Positions 18,760 to 28,270 of a stretch of 64,000 nucleotides of DNA are shown here, piece after piece. Each line of letters opens with the position of its first letter. Position 1 is the stretch's first letter. The DNA is from JBCCLJ01 sp039026915 (lineage in GTDB: Bacteria > Acidobacteriota > Thermoanaerobaculia > Multivoradales > Multivoraceae). The notes below the pieces were generated by a model that was not told the DNA's origin, searched no databases, and saw only the letters and a list, made by a program, of their open reading frames with translations. A program made the position numbers and the translations under genes. The stretch spans positions 1 through 64,000 of the forward strand of contig JBCCLJ010000004.1 of NCBI GenBank assembly GCA_039026915.1, in the 5' to 3' direction.

Positions 18760-21687
18760 ATGAGACGCTCCGTCGGACTTCGTTCTTTCTGTTTCCGGGC
18801 CCTGGGTTGCCTCGCCCTCTTCACGACGGCCACCTTCGGTCAGACGATCGATCGCACCTTCATCGACGCGACGGGCGACGCCACGGCGCTCACCGGCCGG
18901 GCGCTCGACGCCCGCGAGCTGCGCATGACGCTCGATGCCTCGACGATCTCTTTCGAGGGATCTCTGGCCTCGCCCAACGGGGCCTTCGACAGCGAGTTCC
19001 TGAGCGGAGCCGGAATCACTCCGGGCTCGCAGCGTTATCTCGCTGCGTTGCATCTGGTGCTGATCGACGCCGATGACAATCCCAGCACGGGACTGCCGGG
19101 CTTTGGCGCCGAGTACATCCTCGAGGTCTCTGCGACGATCTTCGAGGATCCGGTGACGGCCGAGGTGGAGCTCGACGAACCGCTCGTCGGCTTCCTCAAA
19201 ATCTACGCAGCAAACGGGGCTGAGACCGTGACGCGGCTTTCGTCCTCGTTCAGTCGCAGCGACTCCGGCTTTCAGGTCAGCGCGCCGCGCTCCAGCCTGA
19301 CGCTCGGCGACTTCATCACCGTGCAGTACGTGACGCTGGCGTTCGGTACCGACGGCGCAACCTGCTTCAACTTCTTCGACGAGCCGGCGTTCTGTGGCTT
19401 CGAGTCGGACTTCGCGCCCGACTCCCCGGCGCGGCTCGATCTGACGGTGCCGAGCGCTCCGGCCACGATCGAGTTCACCGAAACGCGCGTCACGGCGTCC
19501 GAGTCGGAGGGCTCGGTCAGCGTGACCGTGCAGCTCGACCCGGGCAGCGACTCAGGCGATGCGTCGGTCGGTGTCGAGGTCACCGGCGGTACGGCCGACG
19601 CATCGGACTTCACCGGGCCCACCCCCAGAGCGGTGACCTTCACCGAGGGTGAGACGACCGCCCAGGTGGTCGTAGACATCGTCGACGACGGGGAGGCGGA
19701 GCGCGTCGAGACGATCGAGCTGAGTCTGGTCGGTCCGGACGGCGCCCGCCTCGGGGAGCAGTCGAGCACGACGCTCGTGATTCGCGACAACGATGTGCCG
19801 GTGACTCCCGAGACGACGGTCGGGAGCACCACGTCCCGTTCTCCGGTCGTCGCCTACGGTCTACAGGGTCAGAGAGCTCTCGTCTGGACGCAGCTCGTCG
19901 GCGGCAGACGTCAGGTCTTTGCTCGCGTCGCCGGTGCCGATGGATCGGTGCTCCGCTCCGATTTCGCCGTGGCTCCCGATCCCTCCGTCGACCAGCTGAA
20001 CCCTTCGGCTACCTTTGCCCGCAGCGGCCTCGCCGTCGTTTTCGAGACGGCGGTTCCGGGTGGCGCGGCGCGTTCCGCCAACGGCAACCTGGTCGGCGTC
20101 TTCTTCAGCGGAGCCTTGGAAGAGGCCGTGGAGGAGCTGCCGCTCGAGGACACCGGCGGTGCGACGTCACCGCAGGTTGCCTCCGATCGCAACGGCAACA
20201 TCGTCGTCAGCTGGAACGAAGGCGCGGATCTCGTCGGCCAGGAGTTCGGCGGAAACACTCAAGGAAGCGGTCGCTTCCCGATCGGCCAGGCTGACGAAGA
20301 CTCGGTGCCGGAGACGGCGAGCTCGGCGAACGGCGACTACGCCGTCGCTTGGCGCGAGGGCTCGCCCAACGGCGTCTCGAGGATCAGGGTGCGTCGCTTT
20401 CGCCGCGGCGCCCGCAGTCAGGGCAGCGTCATCACCGTCGAAGAAGGGCCCGGGCTGGACGCTCCCAGCATCGCGATGGCGGCCGACGGTGGCTTCGTCG
20501 TCGTCTACGAGCGTCCTGGGAGCGGTGGGTCGGACGTCGTCGGCGCCCGCTACGGCAGCGACGGTGAGCAGGAAGTGCCGCCGACGACACTCAACGCTGA
20601 CGCCGCGCAGAACACGAATCCGTCCGCAGCCGTGAACGCCAAGGGCGATCTGGTCGTCGTCTGGGAGCAGAACATCGGCGCAGCGCTCAAAGGCGCTCAG
20701 GCCAACGGCAATCTGGTCGGCAACTTTTTCCTGCCGGATCTGAGTGGAGCCACTGAGGAGATCGTCGTCGCGGAGACCGATGCCACGACCGGCACACCGT
20801 CGGAGGCGGAGGTCAGCATCGACGACGACGACGATACGACCGTGGTCTATACCCGGAGACGAGAGAACCAGCCCGATCAGATCTTCGAGACCGAGCTGAC
20901 GCCGAGCCTCTCCGACGGCGTTTGCGAGCCCGGCGACGAGCGTCTTTGCCTTCAGGGAGAGCGCTTCGGCATCACCGTGCAGTGGCAGGACTTTCAGGGC
21001 AACAGCGGCAGCGGCCGCGCGGTGCCGCTGACGACCGACTCCGGCTATCTCTGGTTCTTCAGCGAGAGCAATGTCGAGATGGTGATCAAAGTGCTCAACG
21101 GGTGCCCGTTGAACGATCACTTCTGGGTCTTTGCCGGTGGCCTGACCAACGTGCAGGTGACGGTCACCGTCGACGACTCTCTCACCGGTGCGAGCCGCAC
21201 CTACACGAACCCGCCGGGGGTCGACTTCGCGCCGATCCAGGACACCAGCGCTCTGGCCGCCTGCACGGAGAATGATCGTCTGGTCTCCGAACCGCAGCTG
21301 CTGTCGAGCGCTCTTCCGGTCTGCCCGAACGATCCTGAAGCTCTCTGTCTCGGAGAGGGTGGCCGTTTCGAGGTGCGCCTCGACTGGCGCACGGCTCAGG
21401 GCACGTCCGGTGTCGGTATGCCGACGGGATTGACCCCCGATACGGGCTACTTCTGGTTCTTCGACTCGTCGAATGTCGAAGTCGTCATCAAGGTGCTCGA
21501 CGGCTGTGCGCTGAACGACAACTTCTGGGTCTTCGCCGGCGGTTTGACGGATGTCGAAACGACGATGACCGTCACCGATACCGTCGCCGGAGTGTCGAAG
21601 ACCTACGTGAACACTCTGGGAGATCCCTTCCAACCGATCCTCGATACGGCCGCGCTGCCGACGTGCAGCGCGAGCCGATCCGAGTAG
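18760..21687 (+). CDS. Large exported protein with Calx-beta domain and two C-terminal repeat domains (copy B)
   Basis: A 975-residue paralogue of the preceding gene with the same order: signal peptide (ALGCLALFTTATFGQ), DATGDATALTGRALDA domain, Calx-beta domain (GTADASDFTGPTPRAVTF), propeller-like strands with ASDRNGNIVVSWNEG, and two C-terminal repeat domains ending in FWVFAGGLT. Repeat one of A matches repeat one of B better than it matches repeat two of A, so the domain doubled before the gene did. ATG 18760 has GGGAGA upstream; the frame opens slightly earlier. The strongest conservation is in the C-terminal repeats, the weakest in the N-terminal domain. It ends 8 bases from dnaE2, convergently. 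Confidence 0.8.
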   Translation: MRRSVGLRSFCFRALGCLALFTTATFGQTIDRTFIDATGDATALTGRALDARELRMTLDASTISFEGSLASPNGAFDSEFLSGAGITPGSQRYLAALHLVLIDADDNPSTGLPGFGAEYILEVSATIFEDPVTAEVELDEPLVGFLKIYAANGAETVTRLSSSFSRSDSGFQVSAPRSSLTLGDFITVQYVTLAFGTDGATCFNFFDEPAFCGFESDFAPDSPARLDLTVPSAPATIEFTETRVTASESEGSVSVTVQLDPGSDSGDASVGVEVTGGTADASDFTGPTPRAVTFTEGETTAQVVVDIVDDGEAERVETIELSLVGPDGARLGEQSSTTLVIRDNDVPVTPETTVGSTTSRSPVVAYGLQGQRALVWTQLVGGRRQVFARVAGADGSVLRSDFAVAPDPSVDQLNPSATFARSGLAVVFETAVPGGAARSANGNLVGVFFSGALEEAVEELPLEDTGGATSPQVASDRNGNIVVSWNEGADLVGQEFGGNTQGSGRFPIGQADEDSVPETASSANGDYAVAWREGSPNGVSRIRVRRFRRGARSQGSVITVEEGPGLDAPSIAMAADGGFVVVYERPGSGGSDVVGARYGSDGEQEVPPTTLNADAAQNTNPSAAVNAKGDLVVVWEQNIGAALKGAQANGNLVGNFFLPDLSGATEEIVVAETDATTGTPSEAEVSIDDDDDTTVVYTRRRENQPDQIFETELTPSLSDGVCEPGDERLCLQGERFGITVQWQDFQGNSGSGRAVPLTTDSGYLWFFSESNVEMVIKVLNGCPLNDHFWVFAGGLTNVQVTVTVDDSLTGASRTYTNPPGVDFAPIQDTSALAACTENDRLVSEPQLLSSALPVCPNDPEALCLGEGGRFEVRLDWRTAQGTSGVGMPTGLTPDTGYFWFFDSSNVEVVIKVLDGCALNDNFWVFAGGLTDVETTMTVTDTVAGVSKTYVNTLGDPFQPILDTAALPTCSASRSE

Positions 21688-21695
21688 GAGACTCT

Positions 21696-24600
21696 TCAAC
21701 GGAAGTCGTGGCTCGGTACGCGCGACAGCTGGTCGATGGGCCAGAACTTGTCGGCCTTCACCGACAGGGAACCGTCTCGCTTCTGGAGAATGCCCTCGAC
21801 GACGAGTCCGGCGGAGCCGACGATGACCGTACGGTGCTCCTTGAGCAGCTGAGGCATGACGACGGCCTGACTCATGCCGGTCTCGTCTTCGAGGGTGATG
21901 AAAAGCAGTCCCTTGGCCGTGCCCGGCCGCTGCCGCACGATGACCGAGCCGGCCGTCTTGACGCGCCGTTCGGGCTCGACGCCGTCGAGCTCGGCGGCCG
22001 AGAGGATGCCGCGCTTCTTGAGCTGCTCGCGGTAGTACTCCATTGGGTGGCGCCCGGCCGTGAGGTCGGTGACCGCGAAGTCCGTCAGCGTCTCTTCGAA
22101 GAGCGACATCTCGGGTAGCGGTGAGGGTGCCGTGTCGGGCAACTCGGTGAGCAGAGGGCCGCGATGCTTCGCCGCGCGGGCGACCTGCCAAAGTGCTTCG
22201 CGACGGGAGAGTGCTCTTCCCTGATCGCCGAGGGACAGGAGAGCACCGATCGCCGCGAGGCTCGTCGCCTCGTCTTCATGCAGGCCGCAGCGTTCGATGA
22301 GGTCGTCGGTGCTGTGGAAGCGGCGGCGACGACGTTCGTTCTCGATCGCTTCGCCGGCCTGGCGCCGCAGTCCCTTCACGTAGCGCAGGCCGATACGGAT
22401 GGCTCCCGCTGTCGGCTTGGAGCGGGAGGGCGTACGTTGGGCGTCGTGCGGCAGATCGAGCTCCGCATGCGGCGCGTCCGATCCGGGACGCCACTCGCGC
22501 CGATGGTGCGCCGGACGAGACGGCGAGGCGGTGCTCTTGCGCGCTGCAAGTCGGGCGCGGTCTTCGTCACTCGGCTCTTCCCAGAGGCACTGCCAGCCGG
22601 AATGGTTGACGTCGATCGGCAGTACGACGGTGCCGGCACGTTGTGCCTCTTTGACGAGCGTTGCCGGGTGGTAGAAGCCCATGGGCCAGGCGTTGAGGAG
22701 TGAGAGAAAGAAGGCTGTGGGGTGATGGCATTTGAGGTAGGCGCTGGCGTAGGCGATGAGCGCAAAGCTGGCGGCGTGTGACTCGGGAAAACCGTAGAGC
22801 GCGAAGGAGGTAATCGCCTGGATAATCTGCGCTTGGCCTTCGTCGCTGATGCCGCGCGTCTGCATGCCTTCGCGCAGGCGAAGCTCGATTGATTCCATGC
22901 GCTCCATGGAGCGTTTGAAGCCCATGGCGCGGCGCAGCTCCTCTGCCTCGCCCCCGGTGAAGCCAGCGGCATCCATGGCGAGTTTGAGGATCTGCTCCTG
23001 GAAGATCGGCACGCCGAGCGTGCGCTGGAGCGTCGGCTTGAGGGACGGGTGCGGGTAGGTCACCTCTTCGCGCCCGAGCCGTCGCTCGAAGAAGGGATGC
23101 GTCATCTTGCCGACGATGGGCCCGGGCCGGATGATCGCCACCTGGATGACGAGATCGTAGAACTTCTCCGGGCGGTTGCGCGGCAGCGAGGCCATCTGCG
23201 CGCGGCTCTCCACCTGGAAGACGCCGACCGTGTCGGCCCTGCGCAGCATTGCGTAGGTCTCGGGGTCGTCGACCGGCAGGTGCGCCAGATCGAGGTTGAG
23301 CTTCTCGTGTTCGCGAATCAGAGGCACCGCTTCTTCGAGAGCGTTGAGCATGCCGAGGCCGAGCAGGTCGACCTTGATGATGCCGAGGTCGGCGCAGTCG
23401 TCCTTGTCCCACTGCACGATGACGCGGTCTTCCATCGCCGCCGGCTCGAGCGGTACGACTTCGTCGAGCCGACCAGCGCACATCACCATGCCTCCCGAGT
23501 GCTGGCCGAGGTGACGCGGGTGGTTCTGCAGGTTGCGCCAGCTCTCGATGAAGAGCTGCATGCGCGTGTCGCTCGGGTCGAAGCCGAGAGAGGTCAGCTC
23601 GTCGTCGAGCTGGTGGTCGTCGCCGCGCTTGATGTCGTAGTGCCAGCTGCCGAGCCGCTTGGCGAGGCGGTCGACCTGCTGCTTCGAGTAGCCGAGCACC
23701 TTGGCGACTTCGCGTGCGGCCATGCGGTCGCGGTAGGTGATGACGTTGGCGGTCATCGCCGAGCCGTGGCGGCCGTAGCGCTTGTAGACGTATTGAATGA
23801 CCTTCTCGCGCTGGTCTCCGGAGGGCAGATCGAGGTCGATGTCTGGCCACTCGCCGCGCTCTTCGGAGAGGAAACGCTCGAAGAGCAGCTCCATCTTCAC
23901 CGGGTCGACGGCGGTGATCGACAGTGCGTAGCAGACGGCACTGTTCGCCGCCGAGCCGCGCCCCTGCGCCAGGATGTTCTCCTGCTGGCAGAAGCGCACG
24001 ATGTCCCAGACGATGAGGAAGTAGCCGGCGAGATCGAGCTTGTCGATCATGCGCAGCTCTTTCTCGATCTGCGCCTGGGCCTGCGCGGTGAACGGCCGGA
24101 AGCGTGCACGCGCGGCGTTCCAGGTGAGCTGGCTGAGATAGGACATGGGCGTCTCGCCCGGGGGCAGCGGGTACTCGGGAAAGCGATAGCCGAGATCGTC
24201 GAGCGTGAAGTCGAGTTCTTCGGTGAGGTCGAGGCTCGCCTGCAGCGCTTCGGGCAGGTCGTCGAAGAGCTCATGCATCTCGCCGGCGGAACGCAGGTAG
24301 CGCTGGCGCTCCGCGGCGACGACGCGACCTGCTGTATCGAGCGTCGTGTGATGACGAATGCAGGTCATGACGTCGTGCAGCCGCTTGTCGAAGGGCTTGG
24401 CGTAGCGCACGCCGTTCGTCGCCAAGAGCGGCAGACGCATCGATTGGGCGAGCGCGATCAGCGTGCGGTTGCGATGCTCTTCGGCGCGCAGACCGTGGCG
24501 CTGCAGCTCGACGTGCAGGTTCGGTCTCGAAGACTCTGAGGGAGTGAAGATCTCGGCGATGCGGTCGAGCCGACGCCGCGCGAGCGTCGCGTCACCGCCG

Positions 24601-25370
24601 GCAAGCGCGCGCACCAGGGCGCCTTCGTCGCTGCCAACGAGACAGTGCAGCCCCTCGGCGTGCTCGGCGAGCATCGCGGCGTCGACCCGCGCTTCGCCTT
24701 TCGGGTGTGCGAGCGCTCCCGCGGTGATCAGCTTGCACAGACTGCGGTAGCCGGTGCGGTTGCGCACGAGCAGACTGAGCCGCACTTCCGGCGCCGGCTC
24801 GGCCTTGCGCTTGCCTGGCGCCGGAGCCAGAGGGATGCCGGTTCCGGGGAGAGAGCGCTGCAGGACCTCGGGCTCTTCCTTACCGTCCCAGGCGCGCAGC
24901 GTCAGCGGGTCGAGCACGACCTCTGCGCCGACGAGCGCCTTGATGCCGGCTTCCTTGGCCGCCTTGTAGAAGCGCGGCGCACCGAAGACGCCGCCGCGGT
25001 CGAGTAGCGCAACCGCGGGCAGCTCGAGCTCGGCGGCGCGCTCGACGAGGTCCTCAGGCTGTGACGAACCGCGCAGAAACGAGAAGGACGACGCCGCGTG
25101 CAGCTCGCAGTAGCGCGCTTTGGCCGGTCGCCGCTTCTTCTGAAAGTCGCGCTCGCGCAGCTTCAGCTTGCGCGCTCCGGGGGAGACGTACGTGCCCCGC
25201 CGGATCTGCTCATCCATCGTCCCAGAGTTGAAGGGGCCGCTGCCGTACCCCCAGCTGAGGTCGCGAACGTTGTCCGGCAGATGGTCCATCGCGACGGGCT
25301 CGTCGTCGCTCTGCCCCTTTTTCTCGGGATCTTCGGGCAGATCGTGGGAGGGACCGCGCTGGCGTCGCAT
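21696..25370 (-). CDS. dnaE2: Error-prone DNA polymerase III alpha subunit DnaE2
   Basis: A 1224-residue C-family polymerase, the catalytic part of the ImuA-ImuB-DnaE2 translesion mutasome. After an unusual charged leader (1-80), a PHP domain begins at YCELHAASSFSFLRG. The palm has PDIDLD at 509-514 with Asp510 and Asp512 as metal ligands; the OB-fold is near the C-terminus (GSVIVRQRPGTAKGLLFITL). A basic insert of about 50 residues sits after WQCLWEEPSDEDR. Absence of the tau-binding tail and the DnaE2-type end (PSHDF) separate it from replicative DnaE1. The ATG at 25370 lies 6 bases from a TATACT -10-like box, so the mRNA may be nearly leaderless. A tandem repeat overlaps this promoter. Confidence 0.92.
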   Translation of the reverse strand: MRRQRGPSHDLPEDPEKKGQSDDEPVAMDHLPDNVRDLSWGYGSGPFNSGTMDEQIRRGTYVSPGARKLKLRERDFQKKRRPAKARYCELHAASSFSFLRGSSQPEDLVERAAELELPAVALLDRGGVFGAPRFYKAAKEAGIKALVGAEVVLDPLTLRAWDGKEEPEVLQRSLPGTGIPLAPAPGKRKAEPAPEVRLSLLVRNRTGYRSLCKLITAGALAHPKGEARVDAAMLAEHAEGLHCLVGSDEGALVRALAGGDATLARRRLDRIAEIFTPSESSRPNLHVELQRHGLRAEEHRNRTLIALAQSMRLPLLATNGVRYAKPFDKRLHDVMTCIRHHTTLDTAGRVVAAERQRYLRSAGEMHELFDDLPEALQASLDLTEELDFTLDDLGYRFPEYPLPPGETPMSYLSQLTWNAARARFRPFTAQAQAQIEKELRMIDKLDLAGYFLIVWDIVRFCQQENILAQGRGSAANSAVCYALSITAVDPVKMELLFERFLSEERGEWPDIDLDLPSGDQREKVIQYVYKRYGRHGSAMTANVITYRDRMAAREVAKVLGYSKQQVDRLAKRLGSWHYDIKRGDDHQLDDELTSLGFDPSDTRMQLFIESWRNLQNHPRHLGQHSGGMVMCAGRLDEVVPLEPAAMEDRVIVQWDKDDCADLGIIKVDLLGLGMLNALEEAVPLIREHEKLNLDLAHLPVDDPETYAMLRRADTVGVFQVESRAQMASLPRNRPEKFYDLVIQVAIIRPGPIVGKMTHPFFERRLGREEVTYPHPSLKPTLQRTLGVPIFQEQILKLAMDAAGFTGGEAEELRRAMGFKRSMERMESIELRLREGMQTRGISDEGQAQIIQAITSFALYGFPESHAASFALIAYASAYLKCHHPTAFFLSLLNAWPMGFYHPATLVKEAQRAGTVVLPIDVNHSGWQCLWEEPSDEDRARLAARKSTASPSRPAHHRREWRPGSDAPHAELDLPHDAQRTPSRSKPTAGAIRIGLRYVKGLRRQAGEAIENERRRRRFHSTDDLIERCGLHEDEATSLAAIGALLSLGDQGRALSRREALWQVARAAKHRGPLLTELPDTAPSPLPEMSLFEETLTDFAVTDLTAGRHPMEYYREQLKKRGILSAAELDGVEPERRVKTAGSVIVRQRPGTAKGLLFITLEDETGMSQAVVMPQLLKEHRTVIVGSAGLVVEGILQKRDGSLSVKADKFWPIDQLSRVPSHDFR

Positions 25371-25374
25371 CGAA

Positions 25375-25401
25375 CGAGTATAGCGTAAATAGAGCGTAAA
25401 T
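25375..25401 (-). promoter_or_regulatory. dnaE2 promoter with tandem GCGTAAAT operator
   Basis: On the plus strand GCGTAAAT occurs at 25383-25390 and again at 25394-25401, three bases apart, an 11-base period that puts both on one helix face. On the minus strand a -10-like TATACT lies at 25382-25377, six bases before the ATG. The same pair lies in the imuA promoter. A repressor bound here would cover the spacer and block RNA polymerase. LexA is the obvious candidate but the site is not a LexA box of a type I can name. Confidence 0.6.
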
Positions 25402-25450
25402 GGCTCGAAGCTGACCGAACGCTACTCCCAGTCTGAACCGTGCACCATGA

Positions 25451-25573
25451 GCGTCATTGCGAGGAGCAGCGACCTGACTCGCGCAGCAGAGCTAGGGCGC
25501 TCGACCCCTCCGGGCTTGCAGATGCTGCGCATCTACTGGGTGGCAATCGGCTCAAAGGCCATGCCCCAGCCGC
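25451..25573 (+). repeat. Dispersed CATTGCGAGG repeat, copy 1
   Basis: Starts GCGTCATTGCGAGGAGC and, after a variable centre, continues GTGGCAATCGGCTCAAAGG, CCATGCCCC. Both arms recur at 36.9-37.1 kb. Similar CATTGCGAGGAGC...GTGGCAATC units are known as small dispersed non-coding repeats in many bacteria. It fills most of the gap between dnaE2 and the gene at 25686. Confidence 0.6.
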
Positions 25574-25685
25574 GAAGAACGCTCACGATCGGGGAACCTA
25601 CGTTCCACCTGCCAGGTCTCATTCTCCGGAGGTTCTCATGAAGCCGTGGAGAGGTCGCCGGATATTCTGGATCGCGTAGGGCTTC

Positions 25686-26447
25686 GTGCTCTGGCTCGTT
25701 CTTCTGTCGGAGGTTCCCGCGAGCGAGAGGGAGCATCCGGTTCTGCAGTTAGCCGTTGCGTTGTGGCCGATCGCGCTCCTGTGGAAGCTCCTTTCCGGAG
25801 CAGTCGGTGAGTTCTTGCCGCTCCTCCTGCGTCGAGCTCCATTCGTCGTCGCGGGAGGCGTCGTCGCTTGGGCTCTGATCTTGTTTGCTTCTGCGTGGGA
25901 ACCCAGAGCGCGCGATGACTTCGGGCTGCTGACGCCCGGTGTCGTCATCGAAGAGGCTCTCTACGCCTATCCGCTGACCTGGGCCCTTCTGGTGGCGCTC
26001 GGCCTGTGGCGGCTTCGAGCCTTTCTTCAGGAGGACCGCGCCGCGGTCTTTGGCGCCTCCAAGGTGGTCTTGTTGGTTTGGGCGTGGGAGCTGGTCGGGA
26101 ATCTGTCGCTCTGGCTGAGCGCGAGCCACGGCTACGTGATGGCGTTTCTCTGGTTGAACATTGCTGCTGGCTTCGTGCCCATGGCAGTGGTCCTCGGCGT
26201 TCGCAGGGTGCTAGCGAACCCAACTGAACTCCCGCGCTCAACGGGCTGGCTCACCTCTTCACGGATCGGAGAACGTGCCGCCATTCTCTCGGTCCTATTC
26301 CTGGCTGCGAGCCTCGTAGCTCTCATCGAGCGCGTCAACTTCGATCGGGTCCTCGAAGAGTTGGAACGGGCGCGCGGAGCCGCTCGGACTTGTCAGGAAC
26401 TGGAACGTCAGCTCCCAGAGCGATCGCCGTGTCGTGGAGCTGAGTAG
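25686..26447 (+). CDS. Polytopic membrane protein of unknown function
   Basis: A 253-residue protein with about six hydrophobic segments: roughly residues 20-38, 48-68, 93-112, 122-145, 150-172 and 196-214. A coiled, charged tail follows (DRVLEELERARGAARTCQEL). The GTG at 25686 is the only usable start after an in-frame TAG at 25677. No family is recognised and no catalytic motif is seen. It stands alone: dnaE2 is divergent and a decayed peptidase fragment follows. Confidence 0.6.
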   Translation: MLWLVLLSEVPASEREHPVLQLAVALWPIALLWKLLSGAVGEFLPLLLRRAPFVVAGGVVAWALILFASAWEPRARDDFGLLTPGVVIEEALYAYPLTWALLVALGLWRLRAFLQEDRAAVFGASKVVLLVWAWELVGNLSLWLSASHGYVMAFLWLNIAAGFVPMAVVLGVRRVLANPTELPRSTGWLTSSRIGERAAILSVLFLAASLVALIERVNFDRVLEELERARGAARTCQELERQLPERSPCRGAE

Positions 26448-26479
26448 TCCCGCAGGGCGCGAACCCGCAGAAGTCTCGC

Positions 26480-26620
26480 TTCCACTAGACGCGACACTCT
26501 CGCAAGCTTGCTGCCGAGATCCGATGACTGGACGTGCAGCAGTGCCGCGCGACGCTTCGAGGACGCGGTCGAGCGCTGTCTCGATGCCAACGAGTTACAG
26601 CGCCTGAAACTCTCCCTGCA
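26480..26620 (-). pseudogene. Decayed 3' fragment of an S9 peptidase
   Basis: Read on the minus strand this gives FQAL, a stop, then LVGIETALDRVLEASRGTAA. The intact peptidase at 28667-30733 has YYQALQLVGVETALVRIPEASHGIAA at its end (28730-28830). The match continues at DNA level toward the 3' end with small gaps. The Gln codon has become TAA and the catalytic His position is Arg, so the fragment is dead. It suggests an earlier duplication that once flanked the propeller gene. Confidence 0.65.
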
Positions 26621-26641
26621 CGAAGGTCTCGGCCGGGTGAC

Positions 26642-28270
26642 TCAGGGAGTGGATGCACTCCAGTCGCTCAGTCCGCTTTCGAAATCCGTGGCGAAGACGA
26701 AGTCGAGCGGGAGAGGATTCAGTTCCCGGTCCCAGAGAGAGAACACCGGAACGCCGTTCTCGTGCGTGATCGCGAGCAGTGCTTGGGGCGCCGAGGCCAA
26801 GTGCAATGGCGTTCCGCTGACTTGAACCGCCGTGGCGATCGCGAGCGTGGGTGTCCAAGCTTGAATCTCCGTCGCCGCTCCCACATCTCGCAGGGTAAAG
26901 AGCTGGTCTTGCCGCCATGCGGCGTCAGCAACGTTGTTCGACAAGGTGTTGACCAGTTGCAGAGTGACCGCGTCAAACAGCCGTCCTGATCCGAGCAGCA
27001 GGACGGATCCATCCGGCGCGACGCGAATCGGATAGGTCATTCCGTCGCTGCTGTGGAAGGGGGAGTCCAGTCGGTTGCCGAACGTGCCGTCGCCGAAGAT
27101 CTCGCGCGAGTGGAGGTCGTTGGGACTGATTCCCAGACGAAGGTGATACAGCCTGCCGTTCGCCTCACTCCAGCGAAATTCCTGCGAGCGGTATGCGCGC
27201 CAGTTGTCCGAAGCGATCTCGGTTGCATCGAAGGCAAACGTCTTGAAGGTGACACTGCTCGAACTGCGGTACTCGCATGTGAAGAGGTGAGTCCCGGTCG
27301 CGGCGAGACCGCAGACAGTGTTCGGTAGGTTGACGAACGGCGTTTCGACGGGCTGCGGGCCCAAGAGATCGATGCTCGTCACCTCGCCCGCCGTGTAACC
27401 GAAGTAGAGCTTCTCGTCTGCCTCACTCAAGGTCATCCAGTTTGGAGCGTCCGAGAGAGTGAGAGTCTCCGCGTAGCCTCCTTCCCTGGCGTTCCACCTG
27501 AAGACGCTGGCGTGAGGCCTGGACAGAAGAAAGACCGTGCCGTCCGAGTGCTGCGCGATCGCGTCGGGTACGAACGGCAGGCCGACCGGGTCGACAGGGG
27601 CACCTGGCGCCGGAGGCTGGAGTGAGTCGAGAGGTACCTCCACGGCGATCGGTCCTTGACCCTCGTCGCGAAAGGTGAGCACGGTGTCGCCGAAGAGCAC
27701 GATGCGGGCCGGCGCGTGGTCGAGCGCGACGTCGCTCTGCTTCAGCAAGGTGTTGGTGTATGCCGAGATCGTGTCGCCGCGCAGCACGATGGGTACGTCG
27801 CCGTAGAACACGAGGTCGTCCAGGGCACCGCCGAAGGAGTTGGCGTAGGTCAGATCCGACGTCTGGTGGACCGTGCCGGAGTTGTCGGCGACGAGGAGGC
27901 CCGAGGGGAAGGCGTAGGTGACTTGCGCTCCGGGGTACGTGCCGTGGTACGGACTGTCGTCCGCGTACTCGAAGGTCCCGTCGCCATTCAGCGGAATCTC
28001 GACGATGTCCGCCGGGCTGCCGCCCCGTCGAGCGAAGATCTTCTGAGCGCCTTCGGCCAGCGAAAAACCGAAGTAGGAGTAGCGATTGTTCTGGTCCCAT
28101 TCGAGCAGCGATCCGGTCAGTTTGTCGACGCTTTGGATGTCGCTCTCGTCGTGGATGTAGAGGTAGGAACCCCAAGTCGCCAGCTCGCGGATGTCGTAGA
28201 GGGCGTTGCGGAGATGTGTTTCCTCGGCCGTCTGCAGGTCCAGGTGGGAGACGCGGCGGCCGAAGGCCAC
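26642..28270 (-). CDS. Exported beta-propeller-like protein of unknown function
   Basis: From GTG 28270 the protein has 542 residues rich in short beta strands with propeller-like spacing (GTVFLLSRPHASVFRW, DEKLYFGYTAGEVTSIDLLG, APDGSVLLLGSGRLFD). No enzyme motif is seen. The GTG is probably not the real start: the same frame stays open to 28636 and encodes a signal peptide, described in the next entry. The C-terminus (FATDFESGLSDWS) has the form of the short motif that often precedes an extracellular sorting or lectin-like end in related proteins. Likely exported. It lies between an S9 peptidase and a dead copy of that peptidase's end. Confidence 0.6.
   Translation of the reverse strand: MAFGRRVSHLDLQTAEETHLRNALYDIRELATWGSYLYIHDESDIQSVDKLTGSLLEWDQNNRYSYFGFSLAEGAQKIFARRGGSPADIVEIPLNGDGTFEYADDSPYHGTYPGAQVTYAFPSGLLVADNSGTVHQTSDLTYANSFGGALDDLVFYGDVPIVLRGDTISAYTNTLLKQSDVALDHAPARIVLFGDTVLTFRDEGQGPIAVEVPLDSLQPPAPGAPVDPVGLPFVPDAIAQHSDGTVFLLSRPHASVFRWNAREGGYAETLTLSDAPNWMTLSEADEKLYFGYTAGEVTSIDLLGPQPVETPFVNLPNTVCGLAATGTHLFTCEYRSSSSVTFKTFAFDATEIASDNWRAYRSQEFRWSEANGRLYHLRLGISPNDLHSREIFGDGTFGNRLDSPFHSSDGMTYPIRVAPDGSVLLLGSGRLFDAVTLQLVNTLSNNVADAAWRQDQLFTLRDVGAATEIQAWTPTLAIATAVQVSGTPLHLASAPQALLAITHENGVPVFSLWDRELNPLPLDFVFATDFESGLSDWSASTP

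Noticed and set aside
20167..22191. 674-codon antisense frame across copy B and dnaE2
   Set aside because: It overlaps two genes of certain identity and shows no domain.
25451..25573. CRISPR or attachment site explanation for the CATTGCGAGG repeats
   Set aside because: Only three copies, not evenly spaced, with variable centres and no cas or integrase gene.
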